A DNA stretch of 64,000 nt from Treponema bryantii NK4A124. Lineage in GTDB: Bacteria > Spirochaetota > Spirochaetia > Treponematales > Treponemataceae. Under the pieces are notes generated by a model. The model was not told where the DNA came from and searched no databases. It worked only from the letters and a program-made list of their open reading frames with translations. Position numbers and translations under genes: made by a program. The stretch covers positions 62,001 to 126,000 of the forward strand of contig NZ_ATWV01000002.1 of assembly GCF_000421345.1 (NCBI RefSeq), in the 5' to 3' direction. Positions 39,186-47,900 of this stretch are shown here, piece after piece (positions within the stretch are counted from its first letter, which is position 1; every line of letters starts with the position of its first letter).

Positions 39186-41957
39186 ATGAAACGATTACTT
39201 ACAACTTTACTACTTCTTACGGCTTCTGCCTTCTGCTTTGCGCAGGCAGAAACGGATGTGCAGCTTTTTAACGAAATAAAGCAGTCTTTTGATAATGGAT
39301 TTTATCCTGGTGCAGTAACTGCGGCAGATAAACTTCAAAGCAGCTATCCCGAATCATCTTTTTTTCATTCAGCCTTAGCATATAAAGGCCAGGCTCTGAT
39401 TTATATGGAAAATTATGATGAAGCCATAAGCTCTCTGGAGCAGGCTCTTTCCCGCATGCATTCCGGTTCTCCGGAAATTACCCGCTGTAATTATCTTTTG
39501 GGCCGTGCTTTTTTTGCTAAGAAAAAATATCCTGCAGCGCTTGAAAAATTTCATCTTGCCTGCAGCCTTGCCCTTACAAATAAAGATATGGAGTATTATG
39601 CTCCCTCTATTTTGTATTCGGGCCGTGCATTTTACGAGCTTGAAAAATGGAAGGAAGCAGCAGGGCCTTTTGAATATGTGACTGCCAATGGAAAACTTTT
39701 TGATTCAGCTGATTATGGCGAGGCAGTTCAAAAACTTTTTATCTCTTATAACAAAAGCGGAAATGCAGCAAAAACTGCTGCTCTTTTTAAGAAGTTACCG
39801 GAAGAGGGCTTTGAGCCGGCCGTTTATCTTTCTCTCTGTTTTTATTATGGAGATGCCTGCGCTGCATTAAAAAATAATGATGAAGCTTACAAGGCCTACA
39901 GCCGGGTTCTGGACAGCAGCAGTAAGAATATTCCCGGCATAAACAGCTTTTTGCTCAGGGTAGCAGTTGATGAATTTAATGCCGGAAATTATGAAAAAGC
40001 AGAAACTTATCTTTCTAAAATTGAGATTGAGGAAGATGGTGGAAATACAGAATTAAAGCTTTTCCGAAATCTTTACAAGGCAAAAATTCTTCTTGAGCAG
40101 GGGCAGGTTGCAGCCGCAGAAAAAGAACTCTCAGGTCTTGAGTCTCTGGCTAAAAAATCAGAAACTTCGGGTGCGGCAGATTCATATTATTCAACTCTTT
40201 TACAGTGTAAAATCCAGAGTGAAAAATGGGAAGAGATTCCGGGCCTTTATGGAAAAATAAAAAATCCGGGGCGCTCTGACCGTCTGGCAATATCATCATA
40301 TTATTATAAAAAGAGCCAATTCGAAAAAGTGGACCCTATAAGCGGCGAGCTTTATGCTTCTGCCTTGTGTAAGCAGGGAAAGTATAAAGAGGCTTGTGAC
40401 GAGTATAAAAAATTGATTGACGCGCAGGCTTCTCTGCAAGCCCCGTCTTTTGATTACGCACTTGCTCTCTTCCATTGCGGCCGCTATGACGAGGCTTTGA
40501 AAATTGCTGATGCAGCTGAATCTAATCAGAAGGATTATCTTTGCGGCCTTTGCCTGATAAATCAGAAAGTCTGGAAGTCTGCAGCAGACCGTTTTGCTTC
40601 TTACATCCGACTGCTTTCTGGAAAGTCCGAACTCAATAAGCTTGCCTATTATTATAAGGGCTATGCTGAATATAATCAGGCTCAATTCAAGGATTCGTAT
40701 TCGTCTTTTGTAAGATACTGTATGGAAGAGGGGGGAGGTTCACAGACTGGCAGCTCCGCAGGTGCCGGCCTTGCCAGCCCATACATTCTCCGCAGCTACG
40801 AGTATGCTGTAAAATCAGCCCTGCAAACCGGCGACTTTAAAAACGCTTCGGTGCAGGCTGCAAATCTCGTACGTTATTCACCGGCCGGCCAGGCCCAGCA
40901 AAAAGCTGTGGTCCTCAGTGCCGAAATATTTACCGACTACGAAAACTACGATGCGGCAATAGAACTGCTTGCGCCATATACCAGTGGCCGCGACGATTTT
41001 GCGGCCCAAAGCATTTTCATGACTGCAAAAATCTATGAGCGTCAGAATAAGCTTGAGCGAGCAGACGAGCTTTACCGCCGCATTTATGAAGGCCTGCCGC
41101 GTTCTTCTTATGCGGAGGAGGCTATGTACCGGGCCGGCGAACTCTATTATACACACGGCGAATATTCACAGGCTTTCTCAAGATTTAATTCTTATATTTA
41201 TAAGTACGCTAACGGCCGCTTCAGCGATGCGGCACTCTTTTACAGCGGAGAATGTGCCCTGCGTCTTGGAGAAAACGACCGTTGCGTAATGTTGAATAAG
41301 ACTATGCTGCAGAAGTGGCCGCAAAGTGTTTATGCTTACGGCGCAAATAAAAATCTGCTCGAGGCTTATTATAAACAGGAAGATTATTCTCAGGCGTTGA
41401 GTATTGCCCGGGGAATGCTGCGAGATTTTGCCAAGCAGGCGGCAGATGATGAAATTGGAAAACGCGCAAGGGAGCTCGAGAAAATCGTTGGCGGTGTAGA
41501 CCGCCGCGTTGCAGAAAAAGAGAGTGCTTTTGCTGCGGCCGGGGAGGCTGGCACTGTTGAAGGGCGCAGAGTGGGAACTGAGCTTGTGCGCCTGTATGCG
41601 GAAAGTCTTTCTACTCAGCGAGAAGCTTTTGAACTGGCGGAGCGTCTTTTTGCAAAACAGACCGGGGCCGGGGAGAGGGCGGATGCGGCTTACAACGCAG
41701 AGTTTATTGCGGAATATAGTCGAAAAAATGGAGAAAATAAAAAGGCTGCCCAGACCTATCTAAAGGCAGCTGAATATTATAGAAGCGTAAAAAATGAGGG
41801 TGGGGCGGCAGCAGCCCTTTATGGTGCGGCAGAAGCTTTTGCTGCAGAAGGACTCGCCGGCGATGCCCGTGAGACAGCTGCTCTTCTCAAAGAGCTTTAT
41901 CCTCAGAGTATTCAGGCAGAGCGTGTTGACCGGGTAACCGGCCAGGCTCGTAACTAG
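39186..41957 (+). CDS. Large periplasmic TPR-repeat protein
   Basis: 923 residues. Signal peptide 1-19 (MKRLLTTLLLLTASAFCFA). Tetratricopeptide repeats fill most of the length, for example FYPGAVTAADKLQSSYPESS, YDEAISSLEQAL, YDAAIELLAPYTSG and YEGLPRSSYAEEAMYRAGELYYTHGEYSQAF, the last like outer-membrane assembly/YbgF-type TPRs. No enzyme domain. It heads the order TPR, outer-membrane barrel, ExbB, ExbD, TonB, and probably bridges the TonB complex, peptidoglycan and the barrel in the periplasm; that role is inference. No clear Shine-Dalgarno at the start, which follows a family A repeat. Confidence 0.8.
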   Translation: MKRLLTTLLLLTASAFCFAQAETDVQLFNEIKQSFDNGFYPGAVTAADKLQSSYPESSFFHSALAYKGQALIYMENYDEAISSLEQALSRMHSGSPEITRCNYLLGRAFFAKKKYPAALEKFHLACSLALTNKDMEYYAPSILYSGRAFYELEKWKEAAGPFEYVTANGKLFDSADYGEAVQKLFISYNKSGNAAKTAALFKKLPEEGFEPAVYLSLCFYYGDACAALKNNDEAYKAYSRVLDSSSKNIPGINSFLLRVAVDEFNAGNYEKAETYLSKIEIEEDGGNTELKLFRNLYKAKILLEQGQVAAAEKELSGLESLAKKSETSGAADSYYSTLLQCKIQSEKWEEIPGLYGKIKNPGRSDRLAISSYYYKKSQFEKVDPISGELYASALCKQGKYKEACDEYKKLIDAQASLQAPSFDYALALFHCGRYDEALKIADAAESNQKDYLCGLCLINQKVWKSAADRFASYIRLLSGKSELNKLAYYYKGYAEYNQAQFKDSYSSFVRYCMEEGGGSQTGSSAGAGLASPYILRSYEYAVKSALQTGDFKNASVQAANLVRYSPAGQAQQKAVVLSAEIFTDYENYDAAIELLAPYTSGRDDFAAQSIFMTAKIYERQNKLERADELYRRIYEGLPRSSYAEEAMYRAGELYYTHGEYSQAFSRFNSYIYKYANGRFSDAALFYSGECALRLGENDRCVMLNKTMLQKWPQSVYAYGANKNLLEAYYKQEDYSQALSIARGMLRDFAKQAADDEIGKRARELEKIVGGVDRRVAEKESAFAAAGEAGTVEGRRVGTELVRLYAESLSTQREAFELAERLFAKQTGAGERADAAYNAEFIAEYSRKNGENKKAAQTYLKAAEYYRSVKNEGGAAAALYGAAEAFAAEGLAGDARETAALLKELYPQSIQAERVDRVTGQARN

Positions 41958-41988
41958 AACGCAACTAGGACGCAAGCAGGAGATTTTT

Positions 41989-43611
41989 ATGAAGTGTAAT
42001 AAAAAATCAGTAATTATATTATCATCAGTTTTGATTGCCCTTGGAGGCGTAAATACAAATCTCTGGGCTCAGAATATTGAGCTGCCCGAAGTTACTACAG
42101 TTATTTCGGGAGATACAGAAAAGGCCGGTGCAGATGCACTTCCAGATTTTAGTGATGTTCTGAAACTACCGGTCGGTAGTGGAGACTTGCAGCCACAATT
42201 ACCTCAGGAAGATTCAAGCGATAATACAGATATCGCTGCCGGTAAAGCTAAGCCTGTAGAAAAATCTGTTTATGCTGAAGGATTAATCGGCGGCGGATAC
42301 CCTGCTTTCTTTACAGGAAATATTTCTGTTGCAAGAACAATTGGTGCAAGTCCTTTTAAGTTCAGCTTTGAACATGATGCAGCTTCAGGTTATGCAAAAC
42401 ATTCATTAACAGATGGCTTCAGTGACAGAACTACAAAACTTGCTCTTGAAAAGCAGTACAAAAAAAATCATCTTGAGTGGGGAGCATCCGGGTCTTATAA
42501 ATCTGCTTCAGACGGTTTGCAGGGAAATCTTATTTTTGATGATTCTAAAATCGGACTCTTAAACCGCGATTTGTATAATGCCGGAGGAAATATTGCTTAT
42601 TCTTTTGATAACGGTTTTTCTCTTGGAAGTGCTGCCACTGCAGATTTTTATAATCGCTATGCAGATATCGAATGTTCTCAGATTAAAACCGTAAGATACT
42701 TTTCTCTAGCTCCTTCTGTATTTTTCCGCTGGCAGGGCTATGGTTTTGATACCGGCTTTACAACAGATTATGATTTTGATAATGAGCTTACTGAAAATAT
42801 TCTTTTCCCGAAAAGTCATCGTGCAAAATTTACAATTGATTTGCAGTGGAAAAATGACATTATCAGACTTTATGGTAATGCAGCTGCTGTAGTTGGAAAA
42901 AATATTATGGAGAATTCTGTTATTGTTCCATTCACTGTAGGTGTGGAATCTTCATTCCCTGTATATTTTGCTAACCGCCGGGTTTCAATTTCTGCAGAAG
43001 GTGGAATTGATTCTTATAAGCCTAAAAGCTTGGAGCTGGAAGAAAAATACAAGTTTACAAATCTGAACTGGAATCCTTCAGAAGTTTCAGAATGGTACGG
43101 TAAGTTTAATCTGAGTATTCCGCTTAAAGATTCCTTTACAGGAACTGCTGGTATTGAATACAGGCAGACTGCTTATGGCAATGGCAGATGGCAGCCGGCT
43201 TATGACGAAACTGCTGCAATCTATGGGTATAGTATAGATGATTATAAGGGACTTTCAACAGACTTTGGGCTTTCTTATCATCAGGGAATATTCGGAGTAA
43301 GCGGAAGCTGGCACTCAAACTGGATGGATGTAGCAGTCGGCGAAAATATTCAGACTGTAAAGCTTGATGTTAATGTTCAGGATGAAAATTCAAAATGGGG
43401 AGTTGATGTGAATTGTACTCTTCCGATTAATAAAGAAATGGAGACACCGCTTGTGAATGCAGAAGGCTTTGTTCGTGTGACACAGTCGGTGAGAGCAGTT
43501 CTTAGTCTTAATGATTTAATCAATCTGTATAAGGGCGAAACAAGAACTTATGCAGGAATATATGAGGGCAGGGGTGGTTCTGCTGCCTTGCTTTTAAAAT
43601 TCGTATTTTAA
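41989..43611 (+). CDS. Outer-membrane beta-barrel, probable TonB-energised
   Basis: 540 residues, SD CAGGAG. Signal peptide about 1-27. The mature N-terminus IELPEVTTVISGD resembles a TonB box (E.VTT.I), then an acidic linker and about 440 residues of amphipathic strands (FKFSFEHDAASGYAKHSL, WGASGSYKSASDGLQGNLIF, GVDVNCTLPI) ending in LLKFVF, with terminal Phe for BamA. No classical TonB plug domain is apparent, so it is not an ordinary siderophore receptor. Placement right before exbB/exbD/tonB supports energy coupling. Substrate unknown. Confidence 0.7.
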   Translation: MKCNKKSVIILSSVLIALGGVNTNLWAQNIELPEVTTVISGDTEKAGADALPDFSDVLKLPVGSGDLQPQLPQEDSSDNTDIAAGKAKPVEKSVYAEGLIGGGYPAFFTGNISVARTIGASPFKFSFEHDAASGYAKHSLTDGFSDRTTKLALEKQYKKNHLEWGASGSYKSASDGLQGNLIFDDSKIGLLNRDLYNAGGNIAYSFDNGFSLGSAATADFYNRYADIECSQIKTVRYFSLAPSVFFRWQGYGFDTGFTTDYDFDNELTENILFPKSHRAKFTIDLQWKNDIIRLYGNAAAVVGKNIMENSVIVPFTVGVESSFPVYFANRRVSISAEGGIDSYKPKSLELEEKYKFTNLNWNPSEVSEWYGKFNLSIPLKDSFTGTAGIEYRQTAYGNGRWQPAYDETAAIYGYSIDDYKGLSTDFGLSYHQGIFGVSGSWHSNWMDVAVGENIQTVKLDVNVQDENSKWGVDVNCTLPINKEMETPLVNAEGFVRVTQSVRAVLSLNDLINLYKGETRTYAGIYEGRGGSAALLLKFVF

Positions 43612-43614
43612 GAG

Positions 43615-43641
43615 ATTCCCCGGTCGAGCCGGGGAATGACA
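43615..43641. repeat. Repeat family B, copy in tonB operon
   Basis: ATTCCCCGG, loop TCGAG, CCGGGGAAT and then GACA, located between the barrel gene and exbB. Hairpin is perfect and GC-rich; it may attenuate transcription into exbB. Confidence 0.75.
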
Positions 43642-43651
43642 TGGAGGATAT

Positions 43652-44263
43652 ATGTTTCAGACATTAAAATCAGGTGGACCGTTGATGATTCCAATTATCA
43701 TCTGCGGAATTATTGCAACTTTTATTATTATTGAACGATGCATTTATTTTTTTAATATCAATAAGCGTGATGTGAAATTGATGAGTGATTTAGACGGTTC
43801 TCTTGCAGCCGGAAATTATGAGGCCTGCGCCGTTGCCTGTGCTCAGGCAGACACACCTCTTTCTCAGGTTGTTAAAAAGGCTATGGACTGCCGCCGTTAT
43901 GAAGAGCATGATTTGCGTGAGGCTGTTGAAGCCGAGATGGACTTTGTTGTTCCCCGCCTTGAACATCTTTTAACTCCTCTTGGAACAATTGCAAATATTG
44001 CAACTTTGCTCGGTCTTCTGGGAACTGTAACCGGTAACATTAAAGCCTTTGGAGTTCTTGGTGCCGGCGGTTCAATGGGAGATCCTTCGCTGCTTGCAGG
44101 CGCAATCGCCGAGGCCCTTGTAACTACCGTTGCAGGTTTGTGTGTTTCAATTCCATCAGTTATTTTCCATAACTATTTCGTTTCGCGCGTAAACCGCCGT
44201 CTTGTTGAAATGGAAGCAAGAGTTACTTCTGTACTTTTGCGTCTCACAGGCCGTGTCCGATAG
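43652..44263 (+). CDS. exbB: ExbB/TolQ/MotA-family proton-channel protein
   Basis: 203 residues, SD GGAGG. Three membrane helices: about 12-32 (PLMIPIIICGIIATFIIIE), 108-130 and 150-172. The conserved loop LTPLGTIANIATLLGLLGTVTGNIKAF with LGLLGTV and the second conserved LAGAIAEALVTTVAGLCVSIPSVIFHNYF are MotA/TolQ/ExbB hallmarks. With ExbD and TonB it forms the inner-membrane motor that turns the proton gradient into force on outer-membrane receptors. ExbB rather than TolQ because TonB follows in the same operon. Confidence 0.9.
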   Translation: MFQTLKSGGPLMIPIIICGIIATFIIIERCIYFFNINKRDVKLMSDLDGSLAAGNYEACAVACAQADTPLSQVVKKAMDCRRYEEHDLREAVEAEMDFVVPRLEHLLTPLGTIANIATLLGLLGTVTGNIKAFGVLGAGGSMGDPSLLAGAIAEALVTTVAGLCVSIPSVIFHNYFVSRVNRRLVEMEARVTSVLLRLTGRVR

Positions 44264-44272
44264 GAGCTGCTT

Positions 44273-44686
44273 ATGAAACTTAAAACAAAGAGGGAAGGTA
44301 TCCGCTCTAACGTGGATATGACCCCGATGATTGATATTGTATTTCAGCTGATTCTCTTCTTTCTGGTTTCTACAACCTTTGCAACCCTGCCGGGAATCAA
44401 ACTGAATCTTCCCCAGAGTCATACTGCCGAGTCAACAAGTCTTATGGGAATTACGATTACGGCAGATAGTAACGGGGCTCTGTATTTTAATGATAAGGAA
44501 GTTTCCATGACCGGTCTTGGCGAAGAGCTTTTGACTTTTGATACCGGTACTACAAAGAAAGAAGAATTTCCTGTCTCGCTCGAAGCTGATTCAGAAGTAA
44601 CAAACGGAACCATCGTAAAGATTTTTGATGTGATTCGTGAAAGCGGTTACTGTGTCATTAATTTAAGGACTACTGCAGAAAAATGA
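44273..44686 (+). CDS. exbD: ExbD/TolR-family protein
   Basis: 137 residues. Short cytoplasmic N-terminus, then one membrane helix (about 19-42) starting VDMTPMIDIVFQLILFFLVSTTF, where the Asp of MIDIVF is the proton-carrying residue of the family. The periplasmic domain ends VIRESGYCVINLRTTAEK, the usual ExbD/TolR end. Start follows GGAGC and lies nine bases after exbB; stop overlaps tonB by ATGA, so the three are translated together. Confidence 0.9.
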   Translation: MKLKTKREGIRSNVDMTPMIDIVFQLILFFLVSTTFATLPGIKLNLPQSHTAESTSLMGITITADSNGALYFNDKEVSMTGLGEELLTFDTGTTKKEEFPVSLEADSEVTNGTIVKIFDVIRESGYCVINLRTTAEK

Positions 44687-45750
44687 TAAACTATAGAGGT
44701 AAGCCGCTTTTTGGCGAAGACAGTTCAGTTTCCAACACCAGCGAGTTTTTCGCAATTGCCGGCACCATACTCTTCTGGCTGCTTTTTTTGATTTTCTCTT
44801 TTGTGATTAAGCCGCAGCCGAAGAAGCAGTACAAGGAAGTGCAGATTGTGCTTTCTTCTACGCCTGTCGTGCAAAAAACTGAAGAAGCTCCGGCCCCGGC
44901 AGAAGCGGCGAGTGCGAGCGCAAGTGAGGCGAGCGTACAGAGTGAGCCTGCACAGGTTCAGCCGGTTATCGAAAATCCACCTGCACCAGCCGTAAAGGAA
45001 ACTCCAAAGCCAGCTCCCAAAAAAGTTGAGACTCCAAAACCTAAGACCCAGCCGAAAAAAGAGCTTGCTCCCGCACCTCAAAAAACTGTCAGTGAACCGA
45101 TTGAATATGCAGTAGACCCGATGGAAGCCTTTGCAAATCAAACAAAACAACAGCCTAAGAAAAATGTTGATTGGGATGCAATGTTTGCAGATGACGAACC
45201 TGAAGAAATTAATGAAAGTGCACAGACTCGTACAGTTCAGAATAATGCACCTGCCTTCTCAGGTTCGGCAGGAACTGCGGCTGCATCAGATTCTTCTAAA
45301 ATAACAAGTACAAACTCGAATACCGGCAGTAAATCAAATACTGCATCAAGTTCAACTTCAAGTGCGCTTGAGGGAATTAAAAACTCTACTTTCAAAGGCA
45401 ATGCTGCAAACGGAGTTCAGTCAGAAACATCAGCTAAAGCAAAAACAAGCGGCTCTGGCAAAGTAGAAATGGAAATGTCCAATGGTCGTTCCCGCGCACT
45501 TATAAGCCCTGCGAGCCCGGTAATCAATCTTACAGCTCCAGCTGCTGCTACAATCGATGCTTCTATAACAGTTTCTATTTCTTTCAGGGTAAATGAAAAA
45601 GGAAATGTTTCCGGTGTAACAATTAGTCCTTCCTCTGCTTTCAAGGATATTGTAAAGCAGGAAATTACAGGTCAGTTACTCGACTGGCTTTTTGAACCTG
45701 CAGACTATTCTGCAACTGCTACCTTTGAGTACAAGATTGTTAAAAAGTAA
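44683..45750 (+). CDS. tonB: TonB-like energy transducer
   Basis: 355 residues. One membrane helix (about 24-44), a Pro/Ala/Lys-rich stretch (about 60-135, repeated KPAPKKVETPKP-type units) spanning the periplasm, a Ser/Thr/Asn-rich disordered segment, and a C-terminal TonB-type domain: TISVSFRVNEKGNVSGVTISPSSAF...QLLDWLFEPA, the V...G.V..v.i..SSG-like pattern. ATGA overlap with exbD. It couples the ExbB/D motor to an outer-membrane partner, most likely the barrel at 41989. Confidence 0.85.
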   Translation: MINYRGKPLFGEDSSVSNTSEFFAIAGTILFWLLFLIFSFVIKPQPKKQYKEVQIVLSSTPVVQKTEEAPAPAEAASASASEASVQSEPAQVQPVIENPPAPAVKETPKPAPKKVETPKPKTQPKKELAPAPQKTVSEPIEYAVDPMEAFANQTKQQPKKNVDWDAMFADDEPEEINESAQTRTVQNNAPAFSGSAGTAAASDSSKITSTNSNTGSKSNTASSSTSSALEGIKNSTFKGNAANGVQSETSAKAKTSGSGKVEMEMSNGRSRALISPASPVINLTAPAAATIDASITVSISFRVNEKGNVSGVTISPSSAFKDIVKQEITGQLLDWLFEPADYSATATFEYKIVKK

Positions 45751-45772
45751 AAGTTAGCCAACAATTTTAAAG

Positions 45773-45801
45773 TTGACCATAATGTTTTCTCGTGCTATAA
45801 T
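45773..45801 (+). promoter_or_regulatory. Promoter upstream of the toxin-antitoxin pair
   Basis: TTGACC (45773-45778), exact 17-base spacer, TATAAT (45796-45801). Transcription near 45808 gives a leader of about 110 bases before ATG 45919. Confidence 0.7.
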
Positions 45802-45832
45802 CCTTACAGAAAATTAGAAAAGAGGTAAAGCT

Positions 45833-45860
45833 AAAAAATTGCTGCATCGCAATTTTTTTT
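45833..45860 (+). terminator. Hairpin with T run between the promoter and vapB-like gene
   Basis: AAAAAATTGC (45833-45842) pairs with GCAATTTTTT (45849-45858), followed by more T. It ends the tonB operon or attenuates the toxin-antitoxin transcript. A second stem, GGCTGC/GCAGCC, lies at 45882-45901. Confidence 0.65.
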
Positions 45861-45918
45861 AACGCTTTGCTATTGAACACCGGCTGCTCTGACCGGCAGC
45901 CTTACACAGGAGGTATCT

Positions 45919-46185
45919 ATGTGCAGAACTTCTATTTATGAGGCGCGCAATAATTTTTCGGCTCTGGTAAAAACGGCCGAAGAGGGCGAGGTTGTTGAGC
46001 TTACCCGCTATGATAAGCCTGTGGCGGTGATTATGAGTTATTCTGAATATGAGGACAGAAAAGCAAATAAAATTGACTGGCTTACTAAATGGCGTAATGA
46101 GCATAAAGGTGAACTCGATGATATGGGCTTTGATTTTACACCGTCAAGAGAATGTCCTGACTATTCAAAAGATCCATGGGCTTAG
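45919..46185 (+). CDS. Phd/YefM-family antitoxin
   Basis: 88 residues, SD AGGAGG. Typical N-terminal DNA-binding half: MCRTSIYEARNNFSALVKTAEEGEVVELTRYDKPVAVIMSYSEYE. The acidic/aromatic tail (GFDFTPSRECPDYSKDPWA) would wrap the toxin. It binds and neutralises the PIN protein 18 bases downstream and should repress its own promoter. Family well supported. Confidence 0.85.
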   Translation: MCRTSIYEARNNFSALVKTAEEGEVVELTRYDKPVAVIMSYSEYEDRKANKIDWLTKWRNEHKGELDDMGFDFTPSRECPDYSKDPWA

Positions 46186-46203
46186 GGTAGAGGAGGTAAT
46201 GAA

Positions 46204-46632
46204 ATGAAAAAGACTTATTTATTGGATACGAATATAGTATCAGAGTTTGTTAAAGAAAGACCTGATGAACAGGTAATTGATTTTTACAATGCAAGAAGAG
46301 ACTTATGTGCAATATCGGCTGTTACCTGGCAGGAAATAATTCGTGGAATAACACGAATGCCAGAAGGTAAAAGAAAGAAAACATTGTTAAGCTTTTTGAG
46401 TGATTTAGATTCGAATATGGATGTAATTTCCTACGACAAATTTGCTTCTCAAATCTGTGGTGAAATTCAGGCTGCTGCAGAAAAAGACGGTAAAAAAGTT
46501 CCTTTTTATGATTCTCAGATTGCGGCTACTGCCATTTCTAACGGAATGGTGCTGGTAACACACAATACTTCAGACTTTGAGCAGTTTAAGGAAAAATCAT
46601 TTCTGCGTCTGGAAGACTGGTTTACAGCGTAA
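46204..46632 (+). CDS. PIN-domain (VapC-type) ribonuclease toxin
   Basis: 142 residues, SD GAGGTAATG. PIN acidic residues in order: Asp of LLDTNIVSEF near the N-terminus, Glu of WQEIIRG, and the Asp pair region YDSQIAATAI...THNTSDFEQF near the C-terminus, which bind the metal. VapC toxins cut tRNA or rRNA and stop translation; this one's target is unknown. Paired with a Phd-type rather than VapB-type antitoxin, a common combination. A terminator follows. Confidence 0.88.
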   Translation: MKKTYLLDTNIVSEFVKERPDEQVIDFYNARRDLCAISAVTWQEIIRGITRMPEGKRKKTLLSFLSDLDSNMDVISYDKFASQICGEIQAAAEKDGKKVPFYDSQIAATAISNGMVLVTHNTSDFEQFKEKSFLRLEDWFTA

Positions 46633-46650
46633 ATAATCTTCTGTGGTAAA

Positions 46651-46679
46651 AGCGGTCGGATTCGGCCGCTATTTTTTTT
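46651..46679 (+). terminator. Terminator of the toxin-antitoxin operon
   Basis: AGCGGTCG / CGGCCGCT with a GATT loop and one G-U pair, then ATTTTTTTT. Confidence 0.85.
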
Positions 46680-46708
46680 AGGGATATTTCCTCATTTTTA
46701 ATATTGTT

Positions 46709-46760
46709 ATACTAGTATGCAAGTATTTTAGTTGATAAATCGATTGACTAATGTTATACT
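46709..46760 (+). promoter_or_regulatory. uxuA promoter and candidate operator palindrome
   Basis: TTGATA (46732-46737), 17-base spacer, TATACT (46755-46760), then AGGAG before ATG 46784. A perfect palindrome ATACTAGTAT lies at 46709-46718, and a related ATACT agg AGTAT lies at 46764-46776. The same 10-base palindrome occurs before uxaC (50451-50460), so it may bind the hexuronate regulator. Confidence 0.5.
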
Positions 46761-46783
46761 GAAAATACTAGGAGTATATTTTT

Positions 46784-47890
46784 ATGGAAATGACTTTGCG
46801 CTGGTATGGAACCGGCTTTGATTCAGTTACTTTGCAGCAGATTAGACAGGTGCCGGGAGTTCACGGTGTTATCACCACTTTGTACGATTCTGTTCCTGGT
46901 GATGCCTGGGAACTTGCTGCTATTCAGAAAATCAAAAAGGAAGTTCAGGACGCTGGTCTTAAGATTGCCGGAATTGAAAGCGTAAATATTCACGACGATA
47001 TTAAAATTGGTGGCGGCGACCGCGATAAATACATCGAAAACTACATTAAGACATTGGAGCGCCTTGGTCAGGAAGATATCCACATGGTTTGCTACAACTT
47101 TATGCCTGTTTTCGACTGGACCCGCAGCGAGCTTGCCCGCGTTTGCGAAGATGGTTCTACTGTTCTTGCCTACAACTCTAAGGCAATTGATGGTGTTAAG
47201 CCTGAGGAAATGTTTGCTTCTATTGATAAGGATTCAAACGGCTTTATTCTTCCTGGCTGGGAACCAGAGCGCATGGCCCGCGTAAAAGAGCTTTTTGAAA
47301 TGTACAAGAGTGTAGACGAGGAAAAGCTTTTCAATAATCTCGTTTATTTCCTTAAGGCAATTATGCCTGTCTGCGATAAATACAATATTGATATGGCAAT
47401 TCATCCGGATGATCCGGCCTGGCCTGTATTTGGTCTGCCACGCATCATCACAAGTCAGGATAAGGTTTGCCGCATGCTCAAGGCTGTAGACAACCCTCAC
47501 AATGGTTTGACCTTCTGTACAGGAAGCTACGGTACTAACCGCAAGAATGATCTTTGTGAGTTTATTAAGGCTGCTCAGGGACGCATTCACTTTGCACATG
47601 TTCGTAACCTTAAGTTCAACACTGCAATTGATGATCCTGTCCTGGACTTCCAGGAATCTGCTCACCTTTCGAGCACAGGTTCTTTTGATATGTTCAAGAT
47701 TGTAAAGACTTTGTACGAAACAGGCTTCGACGGAGTTATCCGCCCGGATCACGGACGTATGATCTGGGGTGAAAAGGCAATGCCAGGCTATGGTCTTTAC
47801 GACCGCGCTCTTGGTGCTACATATCTCCAGGGCCTCTGGGAAGCCTGCGAAAAGACAATTGACCGCAGCAATGTAAAACTTTATAGATAG
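46784..47890 (+). CDS. uxuA: Mannonate dehydratase
   Basis: 368 residues. Signature segments LRWYGTGFDSVTLQQIRQVPGVHGVITTLYD, VCYNFMPVFDWTRSEL, NIDMAIHPDDPAWPVFGLPRI, FAHVRN and PDHGRMIWGEKAMPGYGLYDRALGATYLQGL are all typical UxuA. It removes water from D-mannonate to give 2-keto-3-deoxygluconate, using Fe2+/Mn2+ bound by His, Cys and Asp of those segments. Full length. First gene of uxuA-uxuB-outer-membrane gene operon. Codons are biased to the optimal set, so it is probably well expressed. Confidence 0.93.
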   Translation: MEMTLRWYGTGFDSVTLQQIRQVPGVHGVITTLYDSVPGDAWELAAIQKIKKEVQDAGLKIAGIESVNIHDDIKIGGGDRDKYIENYIKTLERLGQEDIHMVCYNFMPVFDWTRSELARVCEDGSTVLAYNSKAIDGVKPEEMFASIDKDSNGFILPGWEPERMARVKELFEMYKSVDEEKLFNNLVYFLKAIMPVCDKYNIDMAIHPDDPAWPVFGLPRIITSQDKVCRMLKAVDNPHNGLTFCTGSYGTNRKNDLCEFIKAAQGRIHFAHVRNLKFNTAIDDPVLDFQESAHLSSTGSFDMFKIVKTLYETGFDGVIRPDHGRMIWGEKAMPGYGLYDRALGATYLQGLWEACEKTIDRSNVKLYR

Positions 47891-47900
47891 AAGGCACATT

